A stretch of DNA of 64,000 bases. It comes from Streptomyces sp. NRRL S-118 (GTDB lineage Bacteria > Actinomycetota > Actinomycetes > Streptomycetales > Streptomycetaceae). Under the pieces are notes generated by a model. That model worked only from the letters and a program-made list of their open reading frames with translations. It did no database searches and was not told the DNA's origin. The stretch is taken from assembly GCF_000716335.1 (NCBI RefSeq), contig NZ_KL591022.1, positions 60,545 through 124,544 of the forward strand, in the 5' to 3' direction. The position numbers were made by a program, and so were the translations under genes. Shown in pieces: positions 18,960-28,102 of the stretch. The stretch's first letter is position 1, and each line of letters begins with the position of its first letter.

Positions 18960-20333
18960 TTGAGCAGTGAGCTGCTGGCACCTCTCGACCTGGCCTTCTG
19001 GCACCTCGAAACGGCCGATCACCCGATGCACCTCGGGGCGCTGGCCCGCTTCGACCCCGGACCCGCCGACCCGGCCGGCGTGCTGGAACTGCTCGCCGAG
19101 CGCGCCGCGGCCATCCCCCGGCTGCGGATGCGCGTCCGCGACGTGCTGCTGCCTGTCGGCGGTGCCCGCTGGAGCGTGGACAAGTCCTTCGACGTCCACC
19201 GCCACGTCCGGCACATCCGGCTGCCCGGGGGCGGCGACTTCGCCGCCGAGGCCGCCGGGCTCGCCGGCGAGCTGATGGAACGCCCGCTCGAACGAGGGCT
19301 GCCTCCCTGGGAGATGTACCTGCTGACCGGCGCCCCCGGTGGCCCCTTCGCGGTGCTGGTCAAGCTGCACCACGCCCTCGCAGACGGCATGCGGGCCGTC
19401 GCGATCGGCGCGGGCATCTTCGACGAGATCGCCGACGTCACCGGACGCGGGGGCGTCGGCCGCCGACGCCCCCGCCCCGTGCCGCCCCGCTCCTGGCTGC
19501 CGGGTCCCTGGTCGGCGGCCGGGCTGGTGGGCGGCGCCGCGCGCGGCCGCATCGAGGAGCTCGGCCACGCCCTGGGCGTCGGTGCCTCCGTCGTACGGGC
19601 CAGCCGCCTCGACCCGCGCGGAACGCCCGCGCTCACCGCCGAGTCCAGCGGGACGCGGCGCCTGGTCACCGCCGAGCTGGACCTGGAGGAGATCCGCCGG
19701 GTGCGCCGCGAGGCGGGCGGCACGGCCAACGACGTACTGCTCGCCGTGGTCGCCGGGGCGCTGCGCCACTGGATGCTGGAGCGCGGCGACCGGCTGCCCG
19801 CCGACGACCCGCGCGCCCTGGTGCCGGTCTCCCGGCGCAGGCCCGGCTCCCCGCCCGACTCGGGCAACACGTTCTCCGCGTACCTCCTCGATCTGCCGCT
19901 CACCGACCCCGACCCGCTGAGCCGGCTCGACGCCGTACGCCGCGGCATGGACCGCAACAAGGCCGCCGGGCCCTCCCGCGGCGCCGGGGCCGTCGCCGTA
20001 CTCGCCGACCAGCTTCCTCCGCTGGCACACCGGTTCGGTGCGGCGCTGGCCGGAGGGGCGGCCCGGATGCTGTTCGACGTCCTGGTCACCAACGTGCCGC
20101 TGCCCCGCTCGGCCCTCTCCCTCGCCGGCAGCCCGCTGCGCGCCCTCCACCCCATGGCGCCGCTCGCCCGCGGCCAGTCGCTGACCGTCGCGATGTCCCC
20201 GTACGGCGGACAGGTCCACGTCGGCCTCGTCGCCGACGGCAAGGCCCTGCCCGACCTGGACCGCCTCGGTCACGCCCTGCACGCCGAACTCGCCGGACTC
20301 GTGAAGGCCACCGACCGCTCCCACCCCCTCTAA
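18960..20333 (+). CDS. WS/DGAT-type wax ester synthase/diacylglycerol acyltransferase
   Basis: 457 residues. The acyltransferase motif HHALADG lies at 137-143, after the family opening SSELLAPLDLAFWHLETAD and PLPPWEMYLL-like segment (ERGLPPWEMYLLTG); NDVLLAVVAGALRHWM and the C-terminal TNVPLPRSALSLAG are also typical. Such enzymes make triacylglycerol or wax esters from acyl-CoA at the membrane. The TTG at 18960 is chosen because GAGGATC lies just upstream and the family sequence starts here; the frame is open further but Arg/Pro-rich. It is 14 bp ahead of the glycosylase gene. Confidence 0.88.
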   Translation: MSSELLAPLDLAFWHLETADHPMHLGALARFDPGPADPAGVLELLAERAAAIPRLRMRVRDVLLPVGGARWSVDKSFDVHRHVRHIRLPGGGDFAAEAAGLAGELMERPLERGLPPWEMYLLTGAPGGPFAVLVKLHHALADGMRAVAIGAGIFDEIADVTGRGGVGRRRPRPVPPRSWLPGPWSAAGLVGGAARGRIEELGHALGVGASVVRASRLDPRGTPALTAESSGTRRLVTAELDLEEIRRVRREAGGTANDVLLAVVAGALRHWMLERGDRLPADDPRALVPVSRRRPGSPPDSGNTFSAYLLDLPLTDPDPLSRLDAVRRGMDRNKAAGPSRGAGAVAVLADQLPPLAHRFGAALAGGAARMLFDVLVTNVPLPRSALSLAGSPLRALHPMAPLARGQSLTVAMSPYGGQVHVGLVADGKALPDLDRLGHALHAELAGLVKATDRSHPL

Positions 20334-20347
20334 GGCAAGCTGGAACC

Positions 20348-21244
20348 ATGCCCGAGCTGCCCGAGGTCGAAGCGCTGCGGGAGTTCCTCGACGGGAACCT
20401 CGTCGGCAAGGAGATCGCCCGCGCCCTGCCGGTCGCGATCAGTGTGCTCAAGACGTACGACCCGCCGCTCGGCGTGCTCGACGGCGCCCGGGTCACCGGC
20501 GTCGCACGCCGCGGCAAGTTCCTGGACATCGCCGTGGAGCCCACCGCCGCAGGCGCGGCGGCGGGGCCTGCGGACGGCCTCCATCTGGTGATCCACCTCG
20601 CCCGGGCCGGCTGGCTCCAGTGGCGTGACGTCCTGCCCTCCGGGCCGCCCCGCCCGGGCAAGGGCCCGCTCGCCCTGCGCGTCGCCCTGACCGGCGGTGA
20701 CGGCTTCGACCTCACCGAGGCCGGCACCACCAAGCGGCTCGCCGTCCATCTCGTGCACGATCCGGCCGACGTCCCCGCAGTCGCCCGGCTCGGCCCCGAC
20801 CCGCTCGCCGACGACTTCGACCGGGACGCCTTCGCCGCCCTCCTCGCCGGGGAGCGGCGCCAGGTCAAGGGCGCCCTGCGCGACCAGAGCCTGATCGCCG
20901 GCATCGGCAACGCGTACAGCGACGAGATCCTCCACGCCGCCCGCATGTCCCCGTTCAAGCCCGTCCGGAACCTCACCGACGAGGAGACGACCGAGCTGTA
21001 CGAGGCGATGCGCAGCACCCTGCGCGAGGCGGTGGAGCGCTCGCACGGGCTGGCCGCCGGTCGGCTCAAGGCCGAGAAGAAGAGCGGGCTGCGCGTCCAC
21101 GGCCGCACCGGCGAGCCGTGTCCCGTCTGCGGTGACACCATCCGCGAGGTGTCCTTCAGCGACTCCTCGCTGCAGTACTGCCCCACCTGCCAGACCGGCG
21201 GCACACCGCTCGCCGACCGCCGTCTGTCCCGCCTGCTGAAATAG
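20348..21244 (+). CDS. Fpg/Nei family DNA glycosylase/AP lyase
   Basis: 298 residues. The start MPELPEVE provides the catalytic proline and glutamate; RRGKFLDI holds the conserved lysine; GIGNAYSDEILHAARMSPF is the helix-two-turn-helix; and CPVCGDTI...CPTCQTGG is the C-terminal zinc finger. It removes oxidised bases from DNA and nicks the site. The body differs from canonical MutM (for example QVKGALRDQSLIAGIGN), so the exact substrate range is unclear. Probably transcribed with the WS/DGAT gene. Confidence 0.93.
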   Translation: MPELPEVEALREFLDGNLVGKEIARALPVAISVLKTYDPPLGVLDGARVTGVARRGKFLDIAVEPTAAGAAAGPADGLHLVIHLARAGWLQWRDVLPSGPPRPGKGPLALRVALTGGDGFDLTEAGTTKRLAVHLVHDPADVPAVARLGPDPLADDFDRDAFAALLAGERRQVKGALRDQSLIAGIGNAYSDEILHAARMSPFKPVRNLTDEETTELYEAMRSTLREAVERSHGLAAGRLKAEKKSGLRVHGRTGEPCPVCGDTIREVSFSDSSLQYCPTCQTGGTPLADRRLSRLLK

Positions 21245-21301
21245 GCCCGCAGACCCGCCGGAACCGGCCCGGACGCCTGCCGAGGAAGGCCCGGGGGCGC
21301 C

Positions 21302-21928
21302 CTACGGCCGGAGCGCCACCAGCCGCCCGCCGTCGCGGTCCCGGACCTCCAGCCGGGCGATCTCCCCGCTGTGCAGCGCGGTCGCGCCCTCCACGACGGG
21401 CTCGTCGTCGTCCACCGGCACCGCCCAGCTCATCACGGGCCACTCCCGCCCGTCCGTGCCGACGGCCACCAGTTCGCAGACGCGAGGACCCCGCACCCCC
21501 GCCACCCGCACCGCCAGCTCCGTCCCCCACACCCGGTCCCGCAGCGCCATCGCCGCCGCAACTCCCGTGGCGGGATCAGCGGCCGCCACCCGCCGCAGCG
21601 CCGGATCGGTGCCGCCCGCGTCGTTCAGGAGCACGGCTGCGCCCGGCACACCCACCGCCAGCGCCGCCGCCACCGCGACCAGGTGCGTGCGCCACCGCCG
21701 CACCCGGACCACCCGCACGGGCGCCGCCACGGCGGGCACGCGCCCCGACTCCAGCGGCTCCCGGCCGGCGAGCTGCGCCAGGCCCGAGGCGATCCCCTCG
21801 AAGTCCGTCAGCCGCACCGCGCACGGCACGCACCCGGCCAGGTGCTCCTCGCAGCGCAAGGCGTCGGCCGGCTCCAGCACGCCCAGCGCATAAGCGGCGA
21901 CATCGTGATGCCGCTCCCGCAGACCCAT
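21302..21928 (-). CDS. Zinc-finger (zf-HC2) anti-sigma factor, membrane anchored
   Basis: 208 residues. An N-terminal anti-sigma domain with HHDVAAYALGVLEPADAL and the zinc site HLAGCVPC is followed by one membrane helix (about 80-100, HLVAVAAALAVGVPGAAVLL) and an extracytoplasmic part with repeated beta strands (ELAVRVAGVRGPRVCELVAV; GEIARLEVRDRDG). It should hold an ECF sigma factor until released. No sigma gene is adjacent; the ECF sigma at 27309-27839 lies on the same strand 5.4 kb away. Confidence 0.88.
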   Translation of the reverse strand: MGLRERHHDVAAYALGVLEPADALRCEEHLAGCVPCAVRLTDFEGIASGLAQLAGREPLESGRVPAVAAPVRVVRVRRWRTHLVAVAAALAVGVPGAAVLLNDAGGTDPALRRVAAADPATGVAAAMALRDRVWGTELAVRVAGVRGPRVCELVAVGTDGREWPVMSWAVPVDDDEPVVEGATALHSGEIARLEVRDRDGGRLVALRP

Positions 21929-22040
21929 GGGTGTGCCTCATTCCCCGTCAATCGTCGACATGTGTCCTGCTGTGCTGTCGTGAACAAGTACGCATACGAG
22001 CGGCTTCTCGCTCAATCACCCCACGCCTACACTCCGCACC

Positions 22041-22799
22041 ATGCTGCGCGCACTGGCCGTCGACGACGAGAAGCCCGCCCTGGAAGAGCTCCTCCACCTG
22101 CTCCGCTCCGACGCCCGGGTGCGCAGCGCGGAAGGCGCCACCGACGCGACCGAGGCCCTGCGCCGCATCGGCCGCGCCCTCGACGCGGGCCCCGACGGCG
22201 AGGACGCCATCGACGTCGTCTTCCTCGACATCCACATGGCCGGGCTCACCGGACTCGACATCGCCCGGCTGCTCGCCGGCTTCGCCCGCCCGCCGCTGAT
22301 CGTGTTCGTCACCGCCCACGAGGGCTTCGCCGTCCAGGCGTTCGACCTGAAGGCGGTGGACTACGTCCTCAAGCCCGTGCGCAAGGAGCGGCTGGCCGAA
22401 GCCGTCCGCCGGGTCAGCGACCTCACCGCACCCGCCGACCACCGGCCTGGTGCCGCCGGCGCGACGCCGGAGCAGATACCGGTCGAACTCGGCGGCGTCA
22501 CCCGCTTCGTGCCGATCGACGACATCGCCCACGTCGAGGCCCAGGGCGACTACGCGCGGCTGCACACGTCCGAGGGCAGCCACCTCGTCCGCATCCCGCT
22601 GTCCACCCTGGAGGAGCGCTGGGCGGCCCGCGGCTTCGTACGGATCCACCGCAGCCACCTCGTCGCGCTCGGCCGGATCGACGAGCTGCGCCTCGACGCC
22701 GGCGCCACCACCGTGAGGGTCGGCAGCGCCGAGCTGGCGGTCAGCCGCCGGCACGCCCGCCAGCTGCGCGACCTGCTGATGCGGCACGTCCGCGGCTGA
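22041..22799 (+). CDS. LytTR-family response regulator
   Basis: 252 residues. Receiver domain at 1-120 (AVDDEKPALEELLHLL, phosphoacceptor Asp63 in VVFLDIHMAGLTG, VTAHEGFAVQAFDLKAVDYV then LKPV) and a LytTR DNA-binding domain at about 155-250 (IAHVEAQGDYARLHT, FVRIHRSHLVAL). The cognate kinase is probably the LytS-like protein at 25066-26286, four genes later in the same direction. It likely controls the symporter genes between them. Confidence 0.92.
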   Translation: MLRALAVDDEKPALEELLHLLRSDARVRSAEGATDATEALRRIGRALDAGPDGEDAIDVVFLDIHMAGLTGLDIARLLAGFARPPLIVFVTAHEGFAVQAFDLKAVDYVLKPVRKERLAEAVRRVSDLTAPADHRPGAAGATPEQIPVELGGVTRFVPIDDIAHVEAQGDYARLHTSEGSHLVRIPLSTLEERWAARGFVRIHRSHLVALGRIDELRLDAGATTVRVGSAELAVSRRHARQLRDLLMRHVRG

Positions 22800-22911
22800 G
22801 CCCGTGCGGTGGGGGAACGGGTCTACCTTCGGCCATCGCTTCTGCGTAGACTCCACGCACCGGACCGGCGAACCGAGCCGGTCGAGCCCCGACGAGCCGC
22901 CCCGGACGACG

Positions 22912-23316
22912 ATGCCCGCAGAGCACCCAGTCGCGCGCCGCCCCCGCCGCGAGACCGTGACCGGAGTGCCGCGCGCCGCCCGCAGGCCGCCCCGCCCGCC
23001 GCGGCTGCACGCCCCCGCCCGCTCCGAGATCAGCGAGCAGACCTCCCTCGGCCACACCTACGTGCGCTCGCTGATGCGCAGCCAGCTGCGCGCCGCGCTG
23101 TACGCGCTCGGCACACTCGCCCTGCTGGTCGGCACCCTGCCGCTGCTGTTCGCGCTGCCCGAGGCCCTGGACCCCGCGGCCCCGTCGCCCGCGCCCTTCG
23201 TGTGGGCCGCCCTGGGCGTCGGCGTGCACCCCGTCATGTGGCTGACCGCCCGCTGGTACGTCCGCCGGGCCGAGCGCAACGAACGCGCCTTCACCGGTCT
23301 GGTGGAAGGCCGCTGA
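22912..23316 (+). CDS. DUF485-type small membrane protein
   Basis: 134 residues: a basic Arg/Pro-rich first half, then SEISEQTSLGHTYVRSLMRS and two membrane helices (ALYALGTLALLVGTLPLLFA; FVWAALGVGVHPVMWLTARW). DUF485 proteins (YjcH) precede sodium/acetate symporters in many bacteria, and here the symporter starts 20 bp later. The ATG at 22912 is favoured over a longer open frame that crosses the intergenic region. Confidence 0.8.
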   Translation: MPAEHPVARRPRRETVTGVPRAARRPPRPPRLHAPARSEISEQTSLGHTYVRSLMRSQLRAALYALGTLALLVGTLPLLFALPEALDPAAPSPAPFVWAALGVGVHPVMWLTARWYVRRAERNERAFTGLVEGR

Positions 23317-23335
23317 CCGGCGTGGACGACCGGAC

Positions 23336-25069
23336 GTGAACCAGACCTACGCGGTGACCGCCGTCACCGCCGTCGTCGTCGCCACCGTGCTCATCGGCTC
23401 CCTCGGCCTGCGCATCTCCCGCACCACCTCCGACTTCTACGTCGCCTCCCGCACGGTGCGGCCCGGCCTCAACGCCGCCGCCATCAGCGGCGAGTACCTC
23501 TCCGCCGCCTCCTTCCTCGGCATCGCCGGGCTCGTCCTGCTCCAGGGCCCCGACATGCTGTGGTATCCCGTCGGCTACACCGCCGGATACCTGGTGCTGC
23601 TGGTCCTCGTCGCCGCCCCGCTGCGCCGCTCCGGCGCGTACACGCTGCCCGACTTCGCCGAGGCCCGCCTCGAATCGCCCGGGGCGCGCCGTCTCGCCAG
23701 CCTGTTCGTCGTCGGCATCGGCTGGCTCTACCTGCTGCCGCAGCTCCAGGGGGCGGGACTGACGCTGGAGATCCTCACCGGAGCACCCGAATGGGTCGGC
23801 GGACTCGTCGTCGCCGTCGTCGTCACCGGCGCGGTCGCGGCGGGCGGCATGCGGAGCATCACCTTCGTCCAGGCCTTCCAGTACTGGCTCAAGCTCACCG
23901 CCCTGCTGGTGCCGGTGCTCTTCCTGGTCACCGCCTGGCTCGGCGACGGCGCCCCGCGCGCCCGGTTCGACGCCCCCGCCGTCTTCCGCGAGCACACGGT
24001 GGTGCGCGTCGACGACACGGTGCGCATCGACGTCGACGCCCCGCTGACGCTCACGGTCACCGGGCGTGTCGACTCCGTCCCGTACGCGGGTGACACGGTG
24101 ACGCTCCGGGAAGGCACGCACCGCGTCGAGGCGGGCACCTCGCTGCGGTTCCCCGAGGGCGCGCGCGTGCCGGAGCGGGCCGGGACCGGGACCGACCCCC
24201 TCGGGTGGTCGCAGCCGCTCGCGGGCGGCCGCGACGGCAACCAGCTGTACGCCACCTACGGGCTGATCCTCGCGACGTTCCTCGGCACCATGGGCCTGCC
24301 GCACGTCGCCGTCCGCTTCTACACCAGCCCCAACGGGCGCGCGGCCCGCCGCACCACCCTGGTGGTGCTCGGGCTGGTGGGCACGTTCTACCTGCTGCCC
24401 CCGGTCTACGGCGCCCTCGGCCGGATCTACGCACCCGAGCTGGCCCTGACCGGTGCGGCCGACGCCGCCGTCCTCGTCCTGCCGGACCGCGTCGTCGGCG
24501 GCCTGGCGGGGGAGCTGCTCGGAGCGCTGCTGGCGGGCGGTGCCTTCGCGGCGTTCCTGTCGACGGCCTCCGGACTCACGATGTCCGTGGCCGGGGTGCT
24601 CGGCCAGGACGTGCTGCCCACCCGCGGCGTACGCCACTTCCGGCTGGCGGCCCCGCTCGCCATGGCCGTGCCGCTCGGCCTGAGCCTGGTGACGACGAAG
24701 GTCCCCGTGGCGGACGCGGTGGGCCTGGCCTTCGCGGTGTCGGCGTCGTCGTTCTGCCCACTGCTGGTGCTGGGCATCTGGTGGCGGCGGCTCACCCCGC
24801 CCGGCGCCGTGGCCGGGCTGGTCGCCGGCGGTGGCGCGGCGCTCACCGCCGTGATGGCCACTCGCGCCGGGCTCGCCCCCGAGGGCTGGCCGCACACGCT
24901 GATGGCCTGGCCCGCCATGTGGTCCGTGCCGCTCGGCTTCCTCACCATGGTGGCCGTCTCCCTGGCCACACCCCGCCGCATACCCGCCGGCACCCCCGCG
25001 ATCCTGGCCCGGCTCCACCTGCCGGAGGACCTCGTCGGCCGTCCCGACCCCGAGGGGGCCGCCCGGTGA
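23336..25069 (+). CDS. Sodium/solute symporter (ActP-like SSS family)
   Basis: 577 residues, about 13 membrane helices. Family marks include SDFYVASRTVRPGLNAAAIS then GEYLSAASFLGIAGL, YTLPDFAEARL, LPHVAVRFYTSP and AFAAFLSTASGLTMSVAGVL. These point to acetate or other short-chain monocarboxylate uptake. A roughly 90-residue hydrophilic loop at about 205-300 (beta-rich, HTVVRVDDTVRIDVDAPLTL) interrupts the membrane core and probably faces outside. The GTG start follows the DUF485 gene; the stop overlaps the kinase start (GTGA). Confidence 0.9.
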   Translation: MNQTYAVTAVTAVVVATVLIGSLGLRISRTTSDFYVASRTVRPGLNAAAISGEYLSAASFLGIAGLVLLQGPDMLWYPVGYTAGYLVLLVLVAAPLRRSGAYTLPDFAEARLESPGARRLASLFVVGIGWLYLLPQLQGAGLTLEILTGAPEWVGGLVVAVVVTGAVAAGGMRSITFVQAFQYWLKLTALLVPVLFLVTAWLGDGAPRARFDAPAVFREHTVVRVDDTVRIDVDAPLTLTVTGRVDSVPYAGDTVTLREGTHRVEAGTSLRFPEGARVPERAGTGTDPLGWSQPLAGGRDGNQLYATYGLILATFLGTMGLPHVAVRFYTSPNGRAARRTTLVVLGLVGTFYLLPPVYGALGRIYAPELALTGAADAAVLVLPDRVVGGLAGELLGALLAGGAFAAFLSTASGLTMSVAGVLGQDVLPTRGVRHFRLAAPLAMAVPLGLSLVTTKVPVADAVGLAFAVSASSFCPLLVLGIWWRRLTPPGAVAGLVAGGGAALTAVMATRAGLAPEGWPHTLMAWPAMWSVPLGFLTMVAVSLATPRRIPAGTPAILARLHLPEDLVGRPDPEGAAR

Positions 25070-26286
25070 ACGGAACGCTCCTCGCCGCGCTGACCGCCGC
25101 CGGAGCGGTCCTGCTCGCCGCCGGATTCGCCGTGGGCCGGCTCACCGCCCGCCGGGCGGGCAGGGACGTCCTCGACCTCGGCACCCCCGTCGAACGCGCC
25201 ACCTTCCACACCCTGCACACCGCGTCCCTCGCCGCCCCGCCCCTGCGCGCCGGTCTGACCGAGGACACCGCCCGCAGGGCCGCCCGGCGCCTGCGGCCCC
25301 TGCTCGGCACCGAGGCGCTGTGCCTGACCGACCGCACCGCCGTGCTCGCCTGGGACGGGCCCGGCGCCGGCCACCACCGCGACCGCGCGATGGAGCTGGT
25401 CGCCGAGCCGCTGGACTCGGGCCGCAGCCAGAGCGTGCGGGTCGCGTGCGACGACCTCGACTGCCCGTTGCGCTGGGCTGTGATCGCCCCGCTCACCGGC
25501 GAGGACGGCGTGCTCGGCGCGCTCGTCGCGTACGGCTCGCGCGAGTCGGCCGTGCTCGTACGGGCCGCGACGGAGGTGGCCCGCTGGGTCTCGGTCCAGC
25601 TGGAGCTGTCCGAGCTCGACCGCTCGCGTACCCGCATGGCCGAGGCGGAGATCCGCGCCCTGCGGGCCCAGATCTCGCCGCACTTCATCTACAACTCGCT
25701 CGCCGCCATCGCCTCGTTCGTCCGCACCGATCCCGGGCACGCCCGCGAGCTGCTGCTGGAGTTCGCCGACTTCACCCGCTACTCCTTCCGGCGGCACGGC
25801 GAGTTCACCCAGCTCGCCGACGAGCTGCGCTCCATCGAGCAGTACCTGGCGCTCGCGGGCGCGCGGTTCGGCGACCGCCTCCAGGTCACGCTCCAGGTGG
25901 CCCCCGAGGTGCTGCCGGTGACCCTGCCGTTCCTGTGCCTCCAGCCGCTGGTCGAGAACGCGGTCAAGCACGGTCTGGAGGACTCGCGCACCACCTGCCG
26001 GGTGACCATCGCGGCGCGTGACGCGGGCGCCGAGGCGGTCGTGACCATCGAGGACGACGGCGTCGGCATGGACCCGGACCAGCTGCGGGCGATCCTCGCG
26101 GGCGAGCGCCCGCAGGCGTCCGGCATCGGACTGTCCAACGTGGACGAGCGGCTGCGCCAGGTGTACGGGGACGCGTACGGACTGGTCGTCGAGACGGGGG
26201 TGGGCGCGGGCATGAAGGTCACGGTCCGTGTCCCCAAGTACCACGCCGGTGTCCACCGTGACCGCCCGGCGCCCCGAAAGGAATGA
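25066..26286 (+). CDS. LytS-like sensor histidine kinase
   Basis: 406 residues. One N-terminal membrane helix (1-25), a GAF-like sensor region (about 60-190) and a His_kinase domain with ALRAQISPHFIYNSLAAIAS (phosphorylated His about 206) and the ATPase boxes PLVENAVKHGLED, EDDGVGM and GIGLSNVDERL. It starts within the symporter stop codon, so transporter and kinase are translationally coupled; the kinase may sense transport or the substrate. Its partner is most likely the LytTR regulator at 22041. Confidence 0.9.
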   Translation: MNGTLLAALTAAGAVLLAAGFAVGRLTARRAGRDVLDLGTPVERATFHTLHTASLAAPPLRAGLTEDTARRAARRLRPLLGTEALCLTDRTAVLAWDGPGAGHHRDRAMELVAEPLDSGRSQSVRVACDDLDCPLRWAVIAPLTGEDGVLGALVAYGSRESAVLVRAATEVARWVSVQLELSELDRSRTRMAEAEIRALRAQISPHFIYNSLAAIASFVRTDPGHARELLLEFADFTRYSFRRHGEFTQLADELRSIEQYLALAGARFGDRLQVTLQVAPEVLPVTLPFLCLQPLVENAVKHGLEDSRTTCRVTIAARDAGAEAVVTIEDDGVGMDPDQLRAILAGERPQASGIGLSNVDERLRQVYGDAYGLVVETGVGAGMKVTVRVPKYHAGVHRDRPAPRKE

Positions 26287-26346
26287 ATAGTCCCGTTATG
26301 GGGACGCGGGGTGTCATGGTGCCCATCGCTCCACCGGGAGGCGGCC

Positions 26347-26568
26347 ATGCGCATCCATGATCATTACGAGCTGGACTTCGGGCGGGAGGACACCGTGGAG
26401 GTGCACCGCACGGAGCGCACCGGCGCCGGCGGGCATCCGGTCTACGCCGACGACACGGGCATCGTCCTGGCGGAGATAAGCGACCGGGGAGAGGTGCGGA
26501 TGCTCGCCAGCGGCGGGCACCAGGACCTTCCCTCCAGGGTCCGGGCGCGTCCCGTGCAGCCGCACTGA
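26347..26568 (+). CDS. Small conserved protein (DUF6296-like)
   Basis: 73 residues from ATG with GGGAGG upstream. The sequence is all beta-like and charged (YELDFGREDTVEVHRTERTG, HPVYADDTGIVLAEISDRGE) without signal peptide or membrane helix. DUF6296 is my best recollection for this type; function unknown. It sits behind the kinase gene with a 60-bp gap, so it may have its own promoter. Confidence 0.65.
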   Translation: MRIHDHYELDFGREDTVEVHRTERTGAGGHPVYADDTGIVLAEISDRGEVRMLASGGHQDLPSRVRARPVQPH

Positions 26569-26624
26569 GCGGGCCGGCCCCGGGCGCCCGCGCAGTCGTC
26601 ACGGCGTCCCGGCGGCGCGCGGAG

Positions 26625-27134
26625 TCAGTACAGGCGCAGCGCGAGGTGGCCGAGCGTGAGGCCCACCTGCCAGGCGGGCAGCCATACGCGTGCGGACTCG
26701 TCCACCATGAGGCCGGCCGCCGGAGCGGCGGAGAGGGCGCCGAGGTCGGTGGCGAGGAGCTGCGTGGACTCCAGCAGCCGCCAGGTCTCGCGGGCGAGCC
26801 CGAGCCCCTCGTCCTCGTCGCCGTCGCGTTCCTCCCGCGCGGCCAGCCGGTCGCGCACCCAGTCCTCCCAGGGGTGTCCGTACGCGGTGAGCGCCAGCCA
26901 CTCCTCCATGACGTCCTCGGTGCCGGTGCCGGAGGACGCATGGGGATTGCCGCAGAGGTAGACCGTGAGCGCGAGCGTCCGCCGGCCGGCCCGGTACTCG
27001 AGCGAGCCCGGCTCCACGAGGCCGCCCGCCCGCAGCAGCTCATCGGCCACGTACTCGGCACACAACCAGGCCATCGGGACTGCGAGCCCGCCTCCGTCGG
27101 TGCCGTTGGTGCTCTCGGGCTGCAACGTTCCCAC
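26625..27134 (-). CDS. Hypothetical protein
   Basis: 169 residues from a GTG with GGGAGAAG upstream. Mostly helical and acidic: MAWLCAEYVADELLRAGGLV, EYRAGRRTLALTVYLCGNPH, DEDEGLGLARETWRLLESTQ, ending WLPAWQVGLTLGHLALRLY. No motif that I recognise, no signal peptide. The frame opens further up to 27236, but that part is Arg/Ala/Pro low-complexity. It lies downstream of the ECF sigma gene on the same strand, 174 bp away. Confidence 0.6.
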   Translation of the reverse strand: MGTLQPESTNGTDGGGLAVPMAWLCAEYVADELLRAGGLVEPGSLEYRAGRRTLALTVYLCGNPHASSGTGTEDVMEEWLALTAYGHPWEDWVRDRLAAREERDGDEDEGLGLARETWRLLESTQLLATDLGALSAAPAAGLMVDESARVWLPAWQVGLTLGHLALRLY

Positions 27135-27308
27135 CTTCTCCCGGACGTACGTCGGTGCGCGTGCTCCTGCAGCGGCGCGCGCCTCCCGGGGACGAGCCTC
27201 CACCGTGGGAGGCGGCCGGGGCGCCGCTTTTCTCAACTCGGTGCTGTGGTTTCGAATACGTTCCGGTCCGCGCCGTGACGCACGGGGGAGCGGATACCGG
27301 GAGGGCTG

Positions 27309-27839
27309 TCAGGGGCGTACGGGATAGCCGGGCAGGTACCGGCTCAGGGCGCGCAGCGCGTAGTGGGAGCGCGACTTCACCGTGCCGGCGGGTATACCGA
27401 GGTCCGCCGCCGCCTCGTTCACCGTCAGGCCGTCGAAGTAGATGCGCACCAGGACCGCGCGGTGCTCGGGGCTCAGCTCCCGTACGGCCGCCCGGACGTC
27501 GAGGGCCGCCACCGCCGACTCGGTGGGGTCGGCCGGTTCGGGGAGGGCGGCGAGCATCCCGTCACCGATCTCGGTGGGACGGGCCATGCGGGAGCGGCGG
27601 GCGTCGATCGCGAGGCGCCGGCCGACGGTGAAGAGCCAGGGCCGCATCGACTCGTACGGCGCCTCGAACGCCTCGGGATGCTGCCAGGCCCGGACCAGCG
27701 TCTCCTGCATCAGGTCCTCGGCGCGCTGCTGGTCCCCGTACGTCAGTCCGAGCAGGAAGCTCAGCAGCGCGGGCCCGTGGTCGCGCTGGAGCTGCGCCAG
27801 CGTCCGCTCGTCGGTGGTGTCCGCCGTCGCCGTCGTCAT
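27309..27839 (-). CDS. ECF-type RNA polymerase sigma factor
   Basis: 176 residues. Sigma region 2 reads QQRAEDLMQETLVRAWQHPE...MRPWLFTVGRRLAIDARR and region 4 reads LSPEHRAVLVRIYFDGLTVN...IPAGTVKSRSHYALRAL; there is no region 3 and no long C-terminal extension. It directs transcription in response to an outside signal, normally held by a zf-HC2 anti-sigma factor. The nearest such protein is at 21302-21928. Confidence 0.92.
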   Translation of the reverse strand: MTTATADTTDERTLAQLQRDHGPALLSFLLGLTYGDQQRAEDLMQETLVRAWQHPEAFEAPYESMRPWLFTVGRRLAIDARRSRMARPTEIGDGMLAALPEPADPTESAVAALDVRAAVRELSPEHRAVLVRIYFDGLTVNEAAADLGIPAGTVKSRSHYALRALSRYLPGYPVRP

Positions 27840-28025
27840 CGTTCACACCCTTTCGCGCCGTGCCGCGTCACTGGACCCGTATCCGAACGCATCCGGGCGG
27901 CCAGGGACAGGCGGCGCACCGCGATGTGCGGCGAGCGGTCGCACCGAGCGGCGAATGGTGCGGCGAACGGTCGTCGGGCGGCGGTACGCACCGCTTCGGG
28001 GAATTAGTGTGATTCTGCGATGATA

Positions 28026-28041
28026 AGGATTGAATGATCCT
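28026..28041 (+). promoter_or_regulatory. Inverted repeat in AT-rich capA upstream region
   Basis: AGGATTGAATGATCCT has 5-bp arms AGGAT/ATCCT with a 6-base centre. It lies 62 bp before the CapA-family start in a stretch that is AT-rich for this genome (28000-28040), so it could be an operator of the CapA gene. Confidence 0.4.
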
Positions 28042-28102
28042 CGGATTCCGTAGGGATCAGGGAGCCAGCATCCGATGCCCCCACGTCCTACGGAGCCCGG
28101 CC

